Positions 54,188-63,705 are shown, counted from the first letter of the stretch. The stretch: 64,000 bases of DNA from CATQHL01 sp965242895 (GCA_965242895.1 OZ251507.1:1922001-1986000); one strand, 5' to 3'. Notes: generated from the sequence alone by a model not told the origin. Translations and numbers: made by a program.

Positions 54188-56434
54188 TTATTGGGGTGTG
54201 GGTGTGTAGGTTTGGGTTTTCCAGGGGGTCGCGTCGTCGGGGGTTATTTCCCAGCAGTGGATGTCTCCGGTGGCGTGTAGGCCGCATTGGTGGGTGTAGC
54301 CTGCGCTTACGGCGGTGAAGGGGCCTCCTTGTTGGAAGAAGGCTGCTCCTTCGTCGTCCCAGCATTCTATGTTCCCGTCGCTGCGGAGGCCGCAGGTGTA
54401 GGTGCCGCCTACGCTGAGAGCGGTGTAGGTTTGCGGGCCGTTTCGCCTTACGCGGTCGGGGTAGACGCCGGCTCTGGTGTAGTTGTAGCTGCGGTCCAGT
54501 CCGTTCCCCCAGCATTCTATTTTCCCGTCTGCGCGCAATCCGCAGGCGTGCAGGCGTCCTGTTTGTATTTCTAGGAATTCCCGTTGGGGGGGATCTAGTA
54601 TTTGAGGCCAACTGGGTTGATATCTTTCTACTTTTTCTCCGGGGTCTCCCCAGCATCTCGCGGTGCCGTTTGGGCGCAGGCCGCAGGTGTATCCCCAGTC
54701 GTGCGCGATGTCTGCTAGGTATGTGTCGTCGCCAGGGGGGGTGACGTAGATTTGCCCGTAGAGGAAGCGGTACCCGCCCCAGCCCGCGCTTATGCTAGTG
54801 AACGGTTCGGTTGGGGGGAGGATTTTGCTTTGGGAGAGAATTCCGCCCCAGCATTGGATTTCCCCGCTGGGACGCAGCCCGCATGCGTAGTTTTGGGAGG
54901 CGCTGATTTTGCTGAACGCCCCCGCCGGGGGGGTGGCTCTCCCGTAGTATTCCTCCCCCCAGCAGGTCACTGTCCAGTCAGGGCGCAGTCCGCAGGCGTA
55001 ATCCAACCCTGAGGAGATATCCACGAAAACACCCCCGGGGGTTTCCACCACGGGGTGATCATCCCTCCCTGACCAGCATTCCACTTCCCCGTTGGGGCTC
55101 AGGCCGCATATGTGGGAGTCACTAACGGCGAGTTTGACGAATAAACTTTCGTTGATTCGGCGAGTTTCGGGAAGTTCCTCGCCTACCGTCCAGTTTGCCA
55201 TATTCCAGCATTCCACTCCCCCGCCTCTTAGAGAGCCGCATCCCGACGCGAACCCGCCCCTTTGGACTGTGAGGTAATCGCCGGGCGGTATGGGGAAGAT
55301 TCTCCTGTTTTCGCCCCAGCATTCGTGTTCACCATTCGGGCGCATTCCGCAGGCGGCTCCTCCTCCCACGTTGAAGGTAGCGAATTCTCCCTCTGGGGGG
55401 GTGAAGTAAGTGTTGTAGTCGGGGATGGCAGGATGCGGATTGTAATCGGGGGAGTGGTTTGCCCAGCATTCCACGGAGCCGTCTTCCCGTTGGCCGCAGA
55501 CGTCGAAAACTCCGGCGTCTATGTTGGTGAACGCTCCTGGGGGGATGACGCCTCTTCCATATGGTGCCCCTTGGTCTTCGGTGAAACCCCACCCCCAGCA
55601 TTGCGCGGTGCCGTCTTCGGCTCTGAGGGCGCACGCGAAGGTCTCCCCTTCGCCGGTGGTCAGGTCTTTGTATTGCCCTTCGGGCGGGGTGGCGGGGTTG
55701 CCTCTGGTGGTGGAGGTTCCCCAGCATTCAGTTTGCCCGCTGGGTCGGAGCGCGCAGGCGTGTTCGAGGCCCGCGTTTACTGCTGTGAAGTTTCCTTCGG
55801 GCGGGTTGGTGATGGATTTGTTGTTGCCCCAGCATTCGATTTGCCCCTTGGGGCGCAGCCCGCAGGCGGAGTCGCGTCCCGCTGAGATGGCTGTGAACAC
55901 CCCTCTGGGGGGTTGAGAGGCTTGGGGGGAGTGATCCCAGGTGAGTTCTAGGACTTGTTTTTCGCTTTCGAAATTCCAGCGTTCGGTAAGGGGATAGTAG
56001 TCTTTGCTGTGTTCGGAGCCGTTTTGCCCCCACCGCCAGCATTCGGCTGCGCCGCCGCTGTGCAGTCCGCATGTGTATCCCCATCCAGCGCTCACCGCTG
56101 TGAATCCCCCCGCAGCGGCGGCTTGCGGGGGGTCGGGGATAGGCAGGGTAGTAGGCGTTGTTGTTGAGGGAACAGAGTCCACCGAGACGTTGACTCCGGG
56201 AGCGGAGCGCAAAGCGAGGGTAGAGGACGTTGACGCTAGCGGGGGGTCGGGCGCTGCTGAGCCGCTGAACTCAGGAGCAACGGGCGCCCCCGAAGCTGGG
56301 AGAGCGGTGCTTCCTCTCACTCCGTTGACTGATCCCTCGTCTCCGCCGTCGGCGGGGGGTGCGGGGGTGCAGGAGGCGGCGAAGGTGAGTGCTAGCAGCA
56401 CCCCGAGCGGGCGGACTCTCAGTCTAGCAGGCAT
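54188..56434 (-). CDS. RCC1-like propeller lipoprotein, copy G, paired with a metalloprotease
   Basis: About 748 residues from the ATG at 56434; the frame continues to 56554 but only over the end of the protease gene. The signal peptide MPARLRVRPLGVLLALTFAASC is followed by a linker, 14 Cys-paired blades and WKTQTYTPTPQ. It begins 11 nt after the stop of metalloprotease copy 2, the same arrangement as copy B with protease copy 1. Blades 7-10 match copy E closely. Confidence 0.9.
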   Translation of the reverse strand: MPARLRVRPLGVLLALTFAASCTPAPPADGGDEGSVNGVRGSTALPASGAPVAPEFSGSAAPDPPLASTSSTLALRSAPGVNVSVDSVPSTTTPTTLPIPDPPQAAAAGGFTAVSAGWGYTCGLHSGGAAECWRWGQNGSEHSKDYYPLTERWNFESEKQVLELTWDHSPQASQPPRGVFTAISAGRDSACGLRPKGQIECWGNNKSITNPPEGNFTAVNAGLEHACALRPSGQTECWGTSTTRGNPATPPEGQYKDLTTGEGETFACALRAEDGTAQCWGWGFTEDQGAPYGRGVIPPGAFTNIDAGVFDVCGQREDGSVECWANHSPDYNPHPAIPDYNTYFTPPEGEFATFNVGGGAACGMRPNGEHECWGENRRIFPIPPGDYLTVQRGGFASGCGSLRGGGVECWNMANWTVGEELPETRRINESLFVKLAVSDSHICGLSPNGEVECWSGRDDHPVVETPGGVFVDISSGLDYACGLRPDWTVTCWGEEYYGRATPPAGAFSKISASQNYACGLRPSGEIQCWGGILSQSKILPPTEPFTSISAGWGGYRFLYGQIYVTPPGDDTYLADIAHDWGYTCGLRPNGTARCWGDPGEKVERYQPSWPQILDPPQREFLEIQTGRLHACGLRADGKIECWGNGLDRSYNYTRAGVYPDRVRRNGPQTYTALSVGGTYTCGLRSDGNIECWDDEGAAFFQQGGPFTAVSAGYTHQCGLHATGDIHCWEITPDDATPWKTQTYTPTPQ

Positions 56435-56445
56435 TTTTTGTTTTC

Positions 56446-59400
56446 TCAGGGCGTGGTTGTTGTGGTGGTTGTTGCGGATGGCAAGTAGGTGGGGGAGGTT
56501 GTGGAGTTGCAGGGGCGCATCCTGAACGGTAGGGATGGTTCTCCGAGCGTCCATTTTTCTAGCACGCCGTCGCCGTCGAGGTCTATGCTGACTACGGAAC
56601 TCTCCATGCCTACGGTGAGGGAGGCGTCGGCTAGATGGTCGCCGCGGGTGATCCCCACGACGATGAATTGATGTTCACGAAATTCATCCGTGTTGAAGTT
56701 AGTATTTAACCTGAAACGACCGTGCTGCCGAGATCCCAAACTTGTGACTGGCATTTTGCTTATGAGGTTTTCGGCGGTGAGGGCGATGAGTTCGTCGTCG
56801 CTGGTCGTGGGTGTTGGCATGTCAAAGCTCGTGTCGGCTGTTAGGATCGTGTAGTCGCCTTCGTAGGTGCAGTCTTCGTTGGGTTGTCGAGGTGGTGTGG
56901 TTTTTTTGGGGGCTCTGTGCATGACTATCCATCGGTAGGCGTTGTACACGTTTTTGCTTTTTCTGGTGGCGGTGGGGTTTTTGTCTCTGGGCGGGTGGCC
57001 GAAGTCTAAGCGCCACACTTCGTCGCCGTTGGAGGAGTCTTCGTCTCTTATGAAGCGGTTGTTTGTGAAGCGTTTGGGTCGGTAGATGGCGCGGAAGTCT
57101 TTTTCGTCGCGTGTGGTGATGGTGCTGGAGCGGCAGTTGAAGTAGCCTGTGCTGTACAGGTTGGGGTCGGTTATGACCGCCTGCCAGGAGCGGGGTCCGT
57201 TGCTGTAGGAGAACAGGGATGGGTGTTTACTTTGGGTGGTTTGGGAGTATGGTGATACGCTGGTGGTTTCCCAGGCGCAGGTGTAGCCGTAGTCGGCGAG
57301 GCCGAGGAGGTGCCCGAGTTCGTGGGCGAATAAAGCGACGTCGCTGCCGACGCGGTCGTGCACTATTTGGATAGCGGATCCGATTTGCGTGCCGGGGTCG
57401 TAATCGGCGGGTGTTTGGGTAATGCTTAATACGCATGCTGCTGCTTCGGCGGGGCAGAGTGTGCTGGTGTTCGCGCAGTAGAGTGTGTTCGCTCTCGGGT
57501 CGGTGCAGCGCCGCGGTGAGCATTCGATGGTGCTGGTGGGGTGCCCCGCCCCGGGCTGGCATCCCTGCGGGAGCTGCACCGCCGGCGCGCCGCAGTGGGG
57601 TACTGTGGTGGTGGCAGCGGTCGTGGTGGTGGTTGTTGGGGTGCAGCGGTAGTCGGAGACTATTATGTCGTAGTTCGTGTTGGAGATTATCTGAGCGGAT
57701 TCGCTGTCCGGGTTGGGGTTGTATGCTTGTTCTCCGCATTCTGATGGGTTAGAGACGCCGTTGAAGGTGAACACGTTTTGGAAGTCGCTTCTCGTCGGGT
57801 TCGTGTTCAAAGCGTTGTTCCAAGCGTTCACGGCGGAGGTGAGGGTCGTTTCGAAGTCTGGAGCGCTGGTGCATACTCGCAGGGGTTCGCCTCTTCGGAT
57901 TTTTTCGTTCAGGGCGGCGGTTTTCTCTCTCGGCAGTTCGTAGGGCTGCCAGCCTCCGTCGCCTTCGGGCGGGCGCGGGATGCTGCTGCCTTCGGCGGAA
58001 GCGGAGAGCGTATCCCCGGTGGCGGCGTCTACGGCATTGGTGTTCACCTCTATTTTGACTTCGTATTCCGTCCCGTTTGTCAAGCCGGTGATCGTCCGTT
58101 CGAAGAACTGAGGGTCTTGTACTATGTTAGAGGGCGGAGGACCTACTTTTGCTGGGGAGACGGTCGCGGCGGTGTTGAACACCGCAGCCGTGGATTCGGC
58201 TTCCCTCCACCGTACTTTGTAGTTAGTGATCGTAACGCTCGTGCTCGGAGAATTCTGCCAGAATACTCTGATCTGCTCGTTTCCCCTGAGGAACAGGTAA
58301 TTAGTAGGCAACGCTGGTGGGGAGACGCAACCTGAGGCCACGGTCCTGACCGTCCCCTGAGCGCAGGGCAGAGTGGTTGTCGTTGTCGTAGTCGCAACAA
58401 CCTGAGGCGCCCCCGCCACAGTCGTAGTAGACGCAGCCGCAACAGTCGTGGTCGTCACGGCAGGAGGGGGTGGCGGGGGCGGTGGCGTGGCCGGCGGCGG
58501 CGGGGGCGGAGGCGCGGCTGGCGCGGGGGCGGGGGAGACTGGAGCGGTCGTCGTCGTGGTGGTTGTGGTGGTGGGGGTGTGGCAGCGGGTGCCGCGCAGT
58601 GTTTTACCCTGCGAGCAGGAGTACGTGTAGGTGGGGCTTGTGTAAAGCGTGCGCGTGCACGTGCTTGAGGAGAGGACCCATCCTGTGGAGCAGGTTCTTA
58701 TTTTAGCTGGGTATGACCAGCACCGTCCGCCTGAGAGGGTGCCGGTGCTGCACGACTGAGAAGACGACGGGGACACGTAACTCGTGCTCGTCGTCGTCCG
58801 GGTGCACGTGCTACCTGAGCGCGACCACCCGGGCGGGCAGGAGTAGCTCAGGGTGCCGTAGCGGGTGACGGTGCTTGTGACATTCCGGCTGCAGGCGGCC
58901 CCGGAGCGTGTCCATCCTGGTGGGCAGGTGTAGGTGAGTGTGCCGTATCGGGTGACGTTGCTCGTCACGTTGCGGCTGCAGGCGGCCCCGGAGCGTGTCC
59001 ATCCTGGGGGGCATGTGTAGGTGAGTGTGCCGTATCGGGTGACGTTGCTCGTCACGTACCGGTAGCAGGTGGCCCCCGAGCGCGTCCAACCGGTGGGGCA
59101 GGAGTAGCGCAGCGAACCGTATTGAGTGACGTAACGGTAACAAGTACTGCTGGAGAGCGTCCAACCGGGGGAGCAGTAGTAGTAGCCTCCTACGGGGGGG
59201 ACGTACTGAAAACTCGCCGAGCGGGACTGGCGCAGCAGGTAACGGCAGGAAGCGGGCGTCCCCCTAGGGGTGCAGTAACGAGAAGCCGACTGCGTCTGAC
59301 GAGACGACACCTGCGCCGTGTAACTGCAAGAATTAGGCGTCCCCCTAGGATTGCAGGAAACCGACGCGGACTGCGTCCGCAGGGTCGTGACCTGCTCTGT

Positions 59401-60669
59401 GTAACTGCAAGAGTTAGGCGTCCCCCTAGGGTTGCAGGAAACCGACGCGGACTGCGTCCGCAGGAAAGTGACCTGCGCCGGGTAACTGCAGGAAGTGGGC
59501 GTCCCCCTAGGGGTGCAGGAAGCAGAAGCGTTCCTTGTTTCCTTGCCGCTTGTAGTGATTTTGCACATCCGGGCGAACCCTGAGCCTACTGTTCTCCACA
59601 CGAGCGCCCCCGAAGCGCATGAATACGACGTCGACGCCGTTCCTAGGTCTTTCCGGCATCCCCAAGCGGGGGCCACTCCCAGGCTGAACTGAGAAGACCC
59701 CGTCGGGCAGCCCCAGCCTGCTGTTTGGGATATTCGCTTAGCGCACAGCAGCCCGCCGATGCTGAAGTAAAAATAGTACCCGGCTGGGCAGGAACTACGC
59801 GACGAAGCAGGCGAACCGCTGCTGCCATAAACCGACCCGGCTGCTACTCCAGCGGCGCTCACTCCAGCATCCTCAAGAAGCAGGAGCCAATCAGCCGAAC
59901 CCCCAGAACCGCTGAAACTGTCAGAGGCGATGGGGCTCAACGCGCCGACCGCGCCGTTGGGGGGAGACCCCAGGGCGCTGATGCTCTCAGTCCCTTGGGG
60001 GCTCAACGCCTCGGCCGCTCTGCTGGAGCCGTCTAAACCTCCTATGAGAGTCAATATTACTGCGAACAATAGGACCGCTAAACCGGCGTGATGCAGCCTT
60101 TCCCACATCGACCTCTGCCTCCCAACGGGGGGACGGCTCCTAGGAACACCGTCGGCGTCGGAACCGCCGGCGGGAGACCGGTCCCCTGAAGGGGAAAAAG
60201 CCGCCAAATAGAGCAGGAAAGCTATGAGCGCACTCAGCAACCCCACCCGGACCCGCGCCCGCCTAGGAGCGGCGCCGGAACCATTCTCAGAACCCTCCCT
60301 GGCTTCGGGGCCCTCCTTGGCGTCGGAACCGCCGTCGGCGTCGGAACCGCCGGTGACGCCGGCAGGCGGTCCTCCACGGGAGTTGCCGGAACCGCCGGTG
60401 GCGCCGGAACCCTTCCCGATGTCGGAAACACCGGCGGCTTCTGAACCGCCGGCAGGCGGTCCCCCTTGGGAGCTGCCGGAGGCGCCGGAGCCGCTGGGGG
60501 CGCAGGCCCGTCCGCTCACGGTGTCAGGGCCTCCCTGTTCCCCGGGAGCGGCGGCGGGGGCGTCTTCTTCCTGCGAACTGTCTTCGTTCAGAGACGCGGG
60601 CTCATATGGGCCAGGGGCCGCCCAAGTCCCCCGGTCGTACCATTCGAACTCTCGTTCCGAATCTGTCAT
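56446..60669 (-). CDS. Very large membrane-anchored metalloprotease with Cys-repeat and FnIII domains, copy 2
   Basis: 1407 residues, same architecture as copy 1. The longer N-terminal Gly/Ser/Pro-rich part (to ~135) contains repeated GGPPAGG units. Hydrophobic segments are at ~142-158 and ~194-213, followed by Cys-repeat units, a Thr/Pro linker and FnIII. The zinc motif HELGHLLGLADYG has His1116, Glu1117, His1120 and Asp1126. PSLFSYS again has Phe at the Met-turn position, and the acidic loop SIDLDGDGVLEKW is conserved. It differs from copy 1 by indels in the repeat and linker regions. It starts with MTDSERE, a start shared with RCC1 copy H (MTDSERR), which hints at recombination between 5' ends. 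Confidence 0.86.
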   Translation of the reverse strand: MTDSEREFEWYDRGTWAAPGPYEPASLNEDSSQEEDAPAAAPGEQGGPDTVSGRACAPSGSGASGSSQGGPPAGGSEAAGVSDIGKGSGATGGSGNSRGGPPAGVTGGSDADGGSDAKEGPEAREGSENGSGAAPRRARVRVGLLSALIAFLLYLAAFSPSGDRSPAGGSDADGVPRSRPPVGRQRSMWERLHHAGLAVLLFAVILTLIGGLDGSSRAAEALSPQGTESISALGSPPNGAVGALSPIASDSFSGSGGSADWLLLLEDAGVSAAGVAAGSVYGSSGSPASSRSSCPAGYYFYFSIGGLLCAKRISQTAGWGCPTGSSQFSLGVAPAWGCRKDLGTASTSYSCASGALVWRTVGSGFARMCKITTSGKETRNASASCTPRGTPTSCSYPAQVTFLRTQSASVSCNPRGTPNSCSYTEQVTTLRTQSASVSCNPRGTPNSCSYTAQVSSRQTQSASRYCTPRGTPASCRYLLRQSRSASFQYVPPVGGYYYCSPGWTLSSSTCYRYVTQYGSLRYSCPTGWTRSGATCYRYVTSNVTRYGTLTYTCPPGWTRSGAACSRNVTSNVTRYGTLTYTCPPGWTRSGAACSRNVTSTVTRYGTLSYSCPPGWSRSGSTCTRTTTSTSYVSPSSSQSCSTGTLSGGRCWSYPAKIRTCSTGWVLSSSTCTRTLYTSPTYTYSCSQGKTLRGTRCHTPTTTTTTTTTAPVSPAPAPAAPPPPPPPATPPPPPPPPAVTTTTVAAASTTTVAGAPQVVATTTTTTTLPCAQGTVRTVASGCVSPPALPTNYLFLRGNEQIRVFWQNSPSTSVTITNYKVRWREAESTAAVFNTAATVSPAKVGPPPSNIVQDPQFFERTITGLTNGTEYEVKIEVNTNAVDAATGDTLSASAEGSSIPRPPEGDGGWQPYELPREKTAALNEKIRRGEPLRVCTSAPDFETTLTSAVNAWNNALNTNPTRSDFQNVFTFNGVSNPSECGEQAYNPNPDSESAQIISNTNYDIIVSDYRCTPTTTTTTAATTTVPHCGAPAVQLPQGCQPGAGHPTSTIECSPRRCTDPRANTLYCANTSTLCPAEAAACVLSITQTPADYDPGTQIGSAIQIVHDRVGSDVALFAHELGHLLGLADYGYTCAWETTSVSPYSQTTQSKHPSLFSYSNGPRSWQAVITDPNLYSTGYFNCRSSTITTRDEKDFRAIYRPKRFTNNRFIRDEDSSNGDEVWRLDFGHPPRDKNPTATRKSKNVYNAYRWIVMHRAPKKTTPPRQPNEDCTYEGDYTILTADTSFDMPTPTTSDDELIALTAENLISKMPVTSLGSRQHGRFRLNTNFNTDEFREHQFIVVGITRGDHLADASLTVGMESSVVSIDLDGDGVLEKWTLGEPSLPFRMRPCNSTTSPTYLPSATTTTTTTP

Positions 60670-61021
60670 GTTGGGATATAACTTTCTTTTTGTTTAGTGT
60701 TTAATGCTTAGCAAGCAATCGATGCGAGCACACTTGAAGTAAGACTAGCACACATTCTCACGACATGCTGCACGGCGCGACGCCGCAGCATGCTGAACTG
60801 TTGGAGACGACTTCACTCCAAGCCCGCCAACTAAGCCCGCCAACTCCCCTCCAACGGCGGTCGAAACGTCGTCGGAGGTCTCCTTTCCTCTGCTGACTTT
60901 CCCCCCGAACGGCGGTCGAAACCCCGAGCAGCCCAAGCCGTTCCAGACAATGATTCTGGCAAAGAAGTCCCTTGGAGGGTTGAAGCGGGCGCAGCGCTGA
61001 ACGAAAGGTTCACTCGATTTC
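60670..61021. other. Leader of metalloprotease copy 2 and gene-free flank
   Basis: It carries the inverted repeat described separately and two copies of GAACGGCGGTCGAAAC-like sequence (about 60852 and 60909). No gene recognised. Confidence 0.5.
60763..60794. promoter_or_regulatory. Inverted repeat upstream of metalloprotease copy 2
   Basis: Arms ACATGCTGC and GCAGCATGC with a GC-rich loop lie ~95-125 nt upstream of the start, next to TAGCACACATTCTCA. Layout matches the site upstream of copy 1 (41835-41864). Confidence 0.45.
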
Positions 61022-61275
61022 GGCCGTTAGGACTGGCCGAGGGTGAACTCGGCCAGCGCAATCTTCTGTTGCGGACATCTGGGAATGCACTATCAGCGAC
61101 CCTTCAATCATTGACGGCTGAGCGGGTTTCAACGAGGTCACGTGATGTTGAGACCAACTTGCCCTCACGCCGACAGCACGTGGCCGGGCTGCTAGGACAG
61201 CCAGTCTCGAGGCGATGATCTGCCACCTGCCTCTAGAGGCTATTGCGAACGTGTCGCATCTGAACGCGGCTGCGG
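61022..61275 (+). pseudogene. Truncated copy of the amidohydrolase 3' end
   Basis: The DNA matches 33023-33285 of the amidohydrolase gene with several substitutions and small indels: GGACTGGCC, CTTCTGTTGCGG, CACTATCAGCGACCCTTC, CCGACAGCACGTGGCCGGG and GTGTCGCATCTGAACGCGGC. The frame is broken and the first ~1000 bp are absent. It is followed by an RCC1-like gene in the same relative orientation as at 33.3-33.5 kb. Confidence 0.8.
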
Positions 61276-61307
61276 GCGGGCGGCGTTTTCTTCTGCTCGT
61301 GGTTTTT

Positions 61308-63467
61308 TTAGTTGGGTGTGGGTGTGTAGGTTTGGGTGTTCCATGTGATGGGGTCTGGTTCGTGTTTTGACCAGCAGTGGATGTCTCCGGTGGCGTGGAG
61401 TCCGCATTGGTGGGTGTATCCTGCGCTTAGGGCGGTGTAGGGGCCTGTTTCTTGGAAGTCGAGTGCTGTGTGGACGCCGTCTCCGGCGTCGTCCCAGCAT
61501 TCTATGTCTCCGGTGGTGAGCAGCCCGCAGGTGTGGGTGCCTCCCACGCTGAGAGCAGTGTAGGTTTCTGGAGTGTTTCTGATGGCGTCTGGGTAGGTGC
61601 CTGCTCTGAGGTACACTCCTCCGAGGTCGTGGTCTGGCCACCGCCCCCAGCATTCGATTTTCCCGTTGGGGCGGAGCCCGCAGGCGTGGCGGCGTCCGGC
61701 TTGCACGTCGGTGAATTCTCCTGTTGGGGGTTTGAGTATTTCAGGCCAGGTGTCTTGGATGTGCCATCTGTCTACGGGGTCTCCCCAGCATTTGACGGTG
61801 CGGTCGGGGCGCAGCCCGCAGGAGTAACCCCAGTCGTTCCCTACGCCGCCGGCGGGACGGCTATGGTCGATGTCGCCTGTGGAGTGGCTGACGAGCAGGG
61901 CGTGTCCTCCCCAGCCTGCGTTCACGCTGATGAGGGGTTCTTGCGATGGGATGATCTTGCTTTGAGCGAAGGGGTCCCCCCAGCATTCTATTTCCCCGCT
62001 AGAGCGCAGCCCGCAGGTGAATTCCGCTGAGGCGATGACTTTGGTGAACGTTCCTTGCGGGGCGCGTGTTTCACCGTAACGGTCGCGCCCCCAGCACTCC
62101 ACGGAACCATCCGGGCGGAGACTGCAGGCGTGCTGCCGGCCGGAGGTGATGTCTGCGAAGACCCCGCCGGGGGGTTGCGCTAGGGGGTGATCAGCGTTGA
62201 AAGGAGTAGGAGGGGGAGGGTCGGTTACCAGGCGGGCTTCATGGTGGGCCCAGCATTCCACCCTCCCGTCGGGGCGGAGCCCGCACCTGTGTGAACGCGC
62301 TTCGGTGAATTTAATGTATTCCTCTTCGATGTCGAACCACCGGTAGGGTTCGGGGAGTTCCTCTCCCTCCGTCCATTCAGACAAGTCCCAGCATTCTATG
62401 CCGCCGCCCCGCAGAGCGCCGCACAAGCCGACGAACGAAGCGTAGTCCCCTCGAATTGGGGGAGAGTTCCACCCTCTACCCCAGCATTCGTAGCTTCCGT
62501 CTGGGCGCAGCCCGCAAGCGCCTCCTCCGCGGCCGCCGATGTTGATGGAAACGAATTCCCCCTCCGGGGGGGTGAAGTAGAAGGAGTATTGGTCGTAGCC
62601 ATCGGAGTAACTACCCCAGCATTCCACAGAGTTGTCGGCTCGCATTCCGCACACGTCGGGGCCTCCGGCGGTGATGGAGGTGAACTCCCCGGGAGGGATG
62701 ACGCCCTGCCCTTCTCCGGAGTCTTCGATGTTTACGTCGTAGCCGGATCCCCAGCATTCGGCTGTTGAGTCGTTCGCTCGGATGCCGCACGCGGAGTGGT
62801 ATCCTGTGGCTAGGTCGGTGTATTTCCCGTCGGGTGGGATTGTTGCGTTGCCGCGGGGGGTGGAGGTTCCCCAGCATTCCATGCTCCCGTCGGCGCGGAG
62901 GGCGCAGGCGTGTTCTATGCCGGCGCTGACCGCGGCGAACGCTCCTTCTGGGGGGTTGTTTAGTGCTTGATTGTTCCCCCAGCATTCTATGCTGCCGTTT
63001 GGGCGCAGCCCGCAGGCGGCTTCCCGCCCCGCTGACACGGATGCGAACTCCCCCTCGGGCGCTTCAGCGGCCTGCGGGGAAGGGTCCCATTCTAGGTTCA
63101 AGTATTCTTTTTCCCGTTCGAAGTCGAAACCTGCTCTCTCGCCGGGACCTGCTCTCGTGCCGGGTTTGGAGCCGGTTCCCCACCGCCAGCATTCCACTGA
63201 GCCGCTGCTGTGCAGCCCGCACGTGTAACCCCATCCGGCGCTGACCGCAGCGAACCCCCCGGGTGTGCTCGCCTCGGGCCGTTCAAGGGCAACAAGCGTA
63301 GAAGACGAAACAGGCGCGCTTCCCCGGGGAGAGAAACGCTGAGGCGGCGGCGCGGGCTCCGGTTCAGCGGCGCCACTGCCTGCTCCCGTATCGGCGCACC
63401 CTGCCGCTGTGAGCGCGAGCACTACCAGCACCCAGAGTGAGGCGCGTCTGCGTTCACTATCGGTCAT
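61308..63467 (-). CDS. RCC1-like propeller lipoprotein, copy H
   Basis: About 719 residues from the ATG at 63467, which has AAAGGA about 9 nt upstream; a TTG at 63485 is less likely. The start MTDSERRRA leads to a signal peptide ending Ala-Ala-Gly-Cys. A Pro/Glu/Ser linker precedes 14 Cys-paired blades and a tail like WNTQTYTPTPN. Directly upstream lies a chimeric remnant with a protease tail, so this gene was probably once paired with a protease. Confidence 0.9.
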   Translation of the reverse strand: MTDSERRRASLWVLVVLALTAAGCADTGAGSGAAEPEPAPPPQRFSPRGSAPVSSSTLVALERPEASTPGGFAAVSAGWGYTCGLHSSGSVECWRWGTGSKPGTRAGPGERAGFDFEREKEYLNLEWDPSPQAAEAPEGEFASVSAGREAACGLRPNGSIECWGNNQALNNPPEGAFAAVSAGIEHACALRADGSMECWGTSTPRGNATIPPDGKYTDLATGYHSACGIRANDSTAECWGSGYDVNIEDSGEGQGVIPPGEFTSITAGGPDVCGMRADNSVECWGSYSDGYDQYSFYFTPPEGEFVSINIGGRGGGACGLRPDGSYECWGRGWNSPPIRGDYASFVGLCGALRGGGIECWDLSEWTEGEELPEPYRWFDIEEEYIKFTEARSHRCGLRPDGRVECWAHHEARLVTDPPPPTPFNADHPLAQPPGGVFADITSGRQHACSLRPDGSVECWGRDRYGETRAPQGTFTKVIASAEFTCGLRSSGEIECWGDPFAQSKIIPSQEPLISVNAGWGGHALLVSHSTGDIDHSRPAGGVGNDWGYSCGLRPDRTVKCWGDPVDRWHIQDTWPEILKPPTGEFTDVQAGRRHACGLRPNGKIECWGRWPDHDLGGVYLRAGTYPDAIRNTPETYTALSVGGTHTCGLLTTGDIECWDDAGDGVHTALDFQETGPYTALSAGYTHQCGLHATGDIHCWSKHEPDPITWNTQTYTPTPN

Positions 63468-63481
63468 ACTTTGCGTTCCTT

Positions 63482-63598
63482 TCAAGGAGAAGAAACAGCA
63501 GCCGTCGTCGTGGTCGTGGACAATGACAGCGGAGGTGAGGCTGTGGAGTTGCAGGGGCGCGTCCTGAACGGGAGGTGGGTTTTCAACCTAGCGGTCAT
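63482..63598 (-). pseudogene. Chimeric 38-codon remnant: RCC1-type start fused to a metalloprotease tail
   Basis: From an ATG at 63598 the frame reads MTARLKTH, like the start MAARLRVR of copy E, and continues directly as LPFRTRPCNSTA and poly-Thr to a stop at 63482. This is the C-terminus of the two full metalloproteases. It looks like a deletion scar removing most of an RCC1 gene and a protease gene. It ends 14 nt before RCC1 copy H. Confidence 0.65.
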
Positions 63599-63607
63599 TT
63601 TTGTTCC

Positions 63608-63694
63608 TCAAAGCGCGGGCGCGGTTGTAGTAGTAGTTGTGATGGTCGTTGTGGACGGTGAAGAGGGTGGAGTGGTTGTGGAGTTGCGGGGGCG
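63608..63694 (-). pseudogene. Second remnant of a metalloprotease C-terminal tail
   Basis: The minus strand reads RPRNSTTTPPSSPSTTT followed by more Thr and ends APAL with a TGA at 63608. It corresponds to the RPCNST plus poly-Thr end of the full proteases with Cys changed to Arg. It lies just downstream of the partial RCC1 copy at the window end. Confidence 0.6.
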
Positions 63695-63705
63695 TGTTTT
63701 GGCGG

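Noticed and set aside
56435..56554. N-terminal extension of RCC1 copy G
   Set aside because: The extra 40 residues are an out-of-frame reading of the end of the protease gene; the signal peptide begins at 56434.
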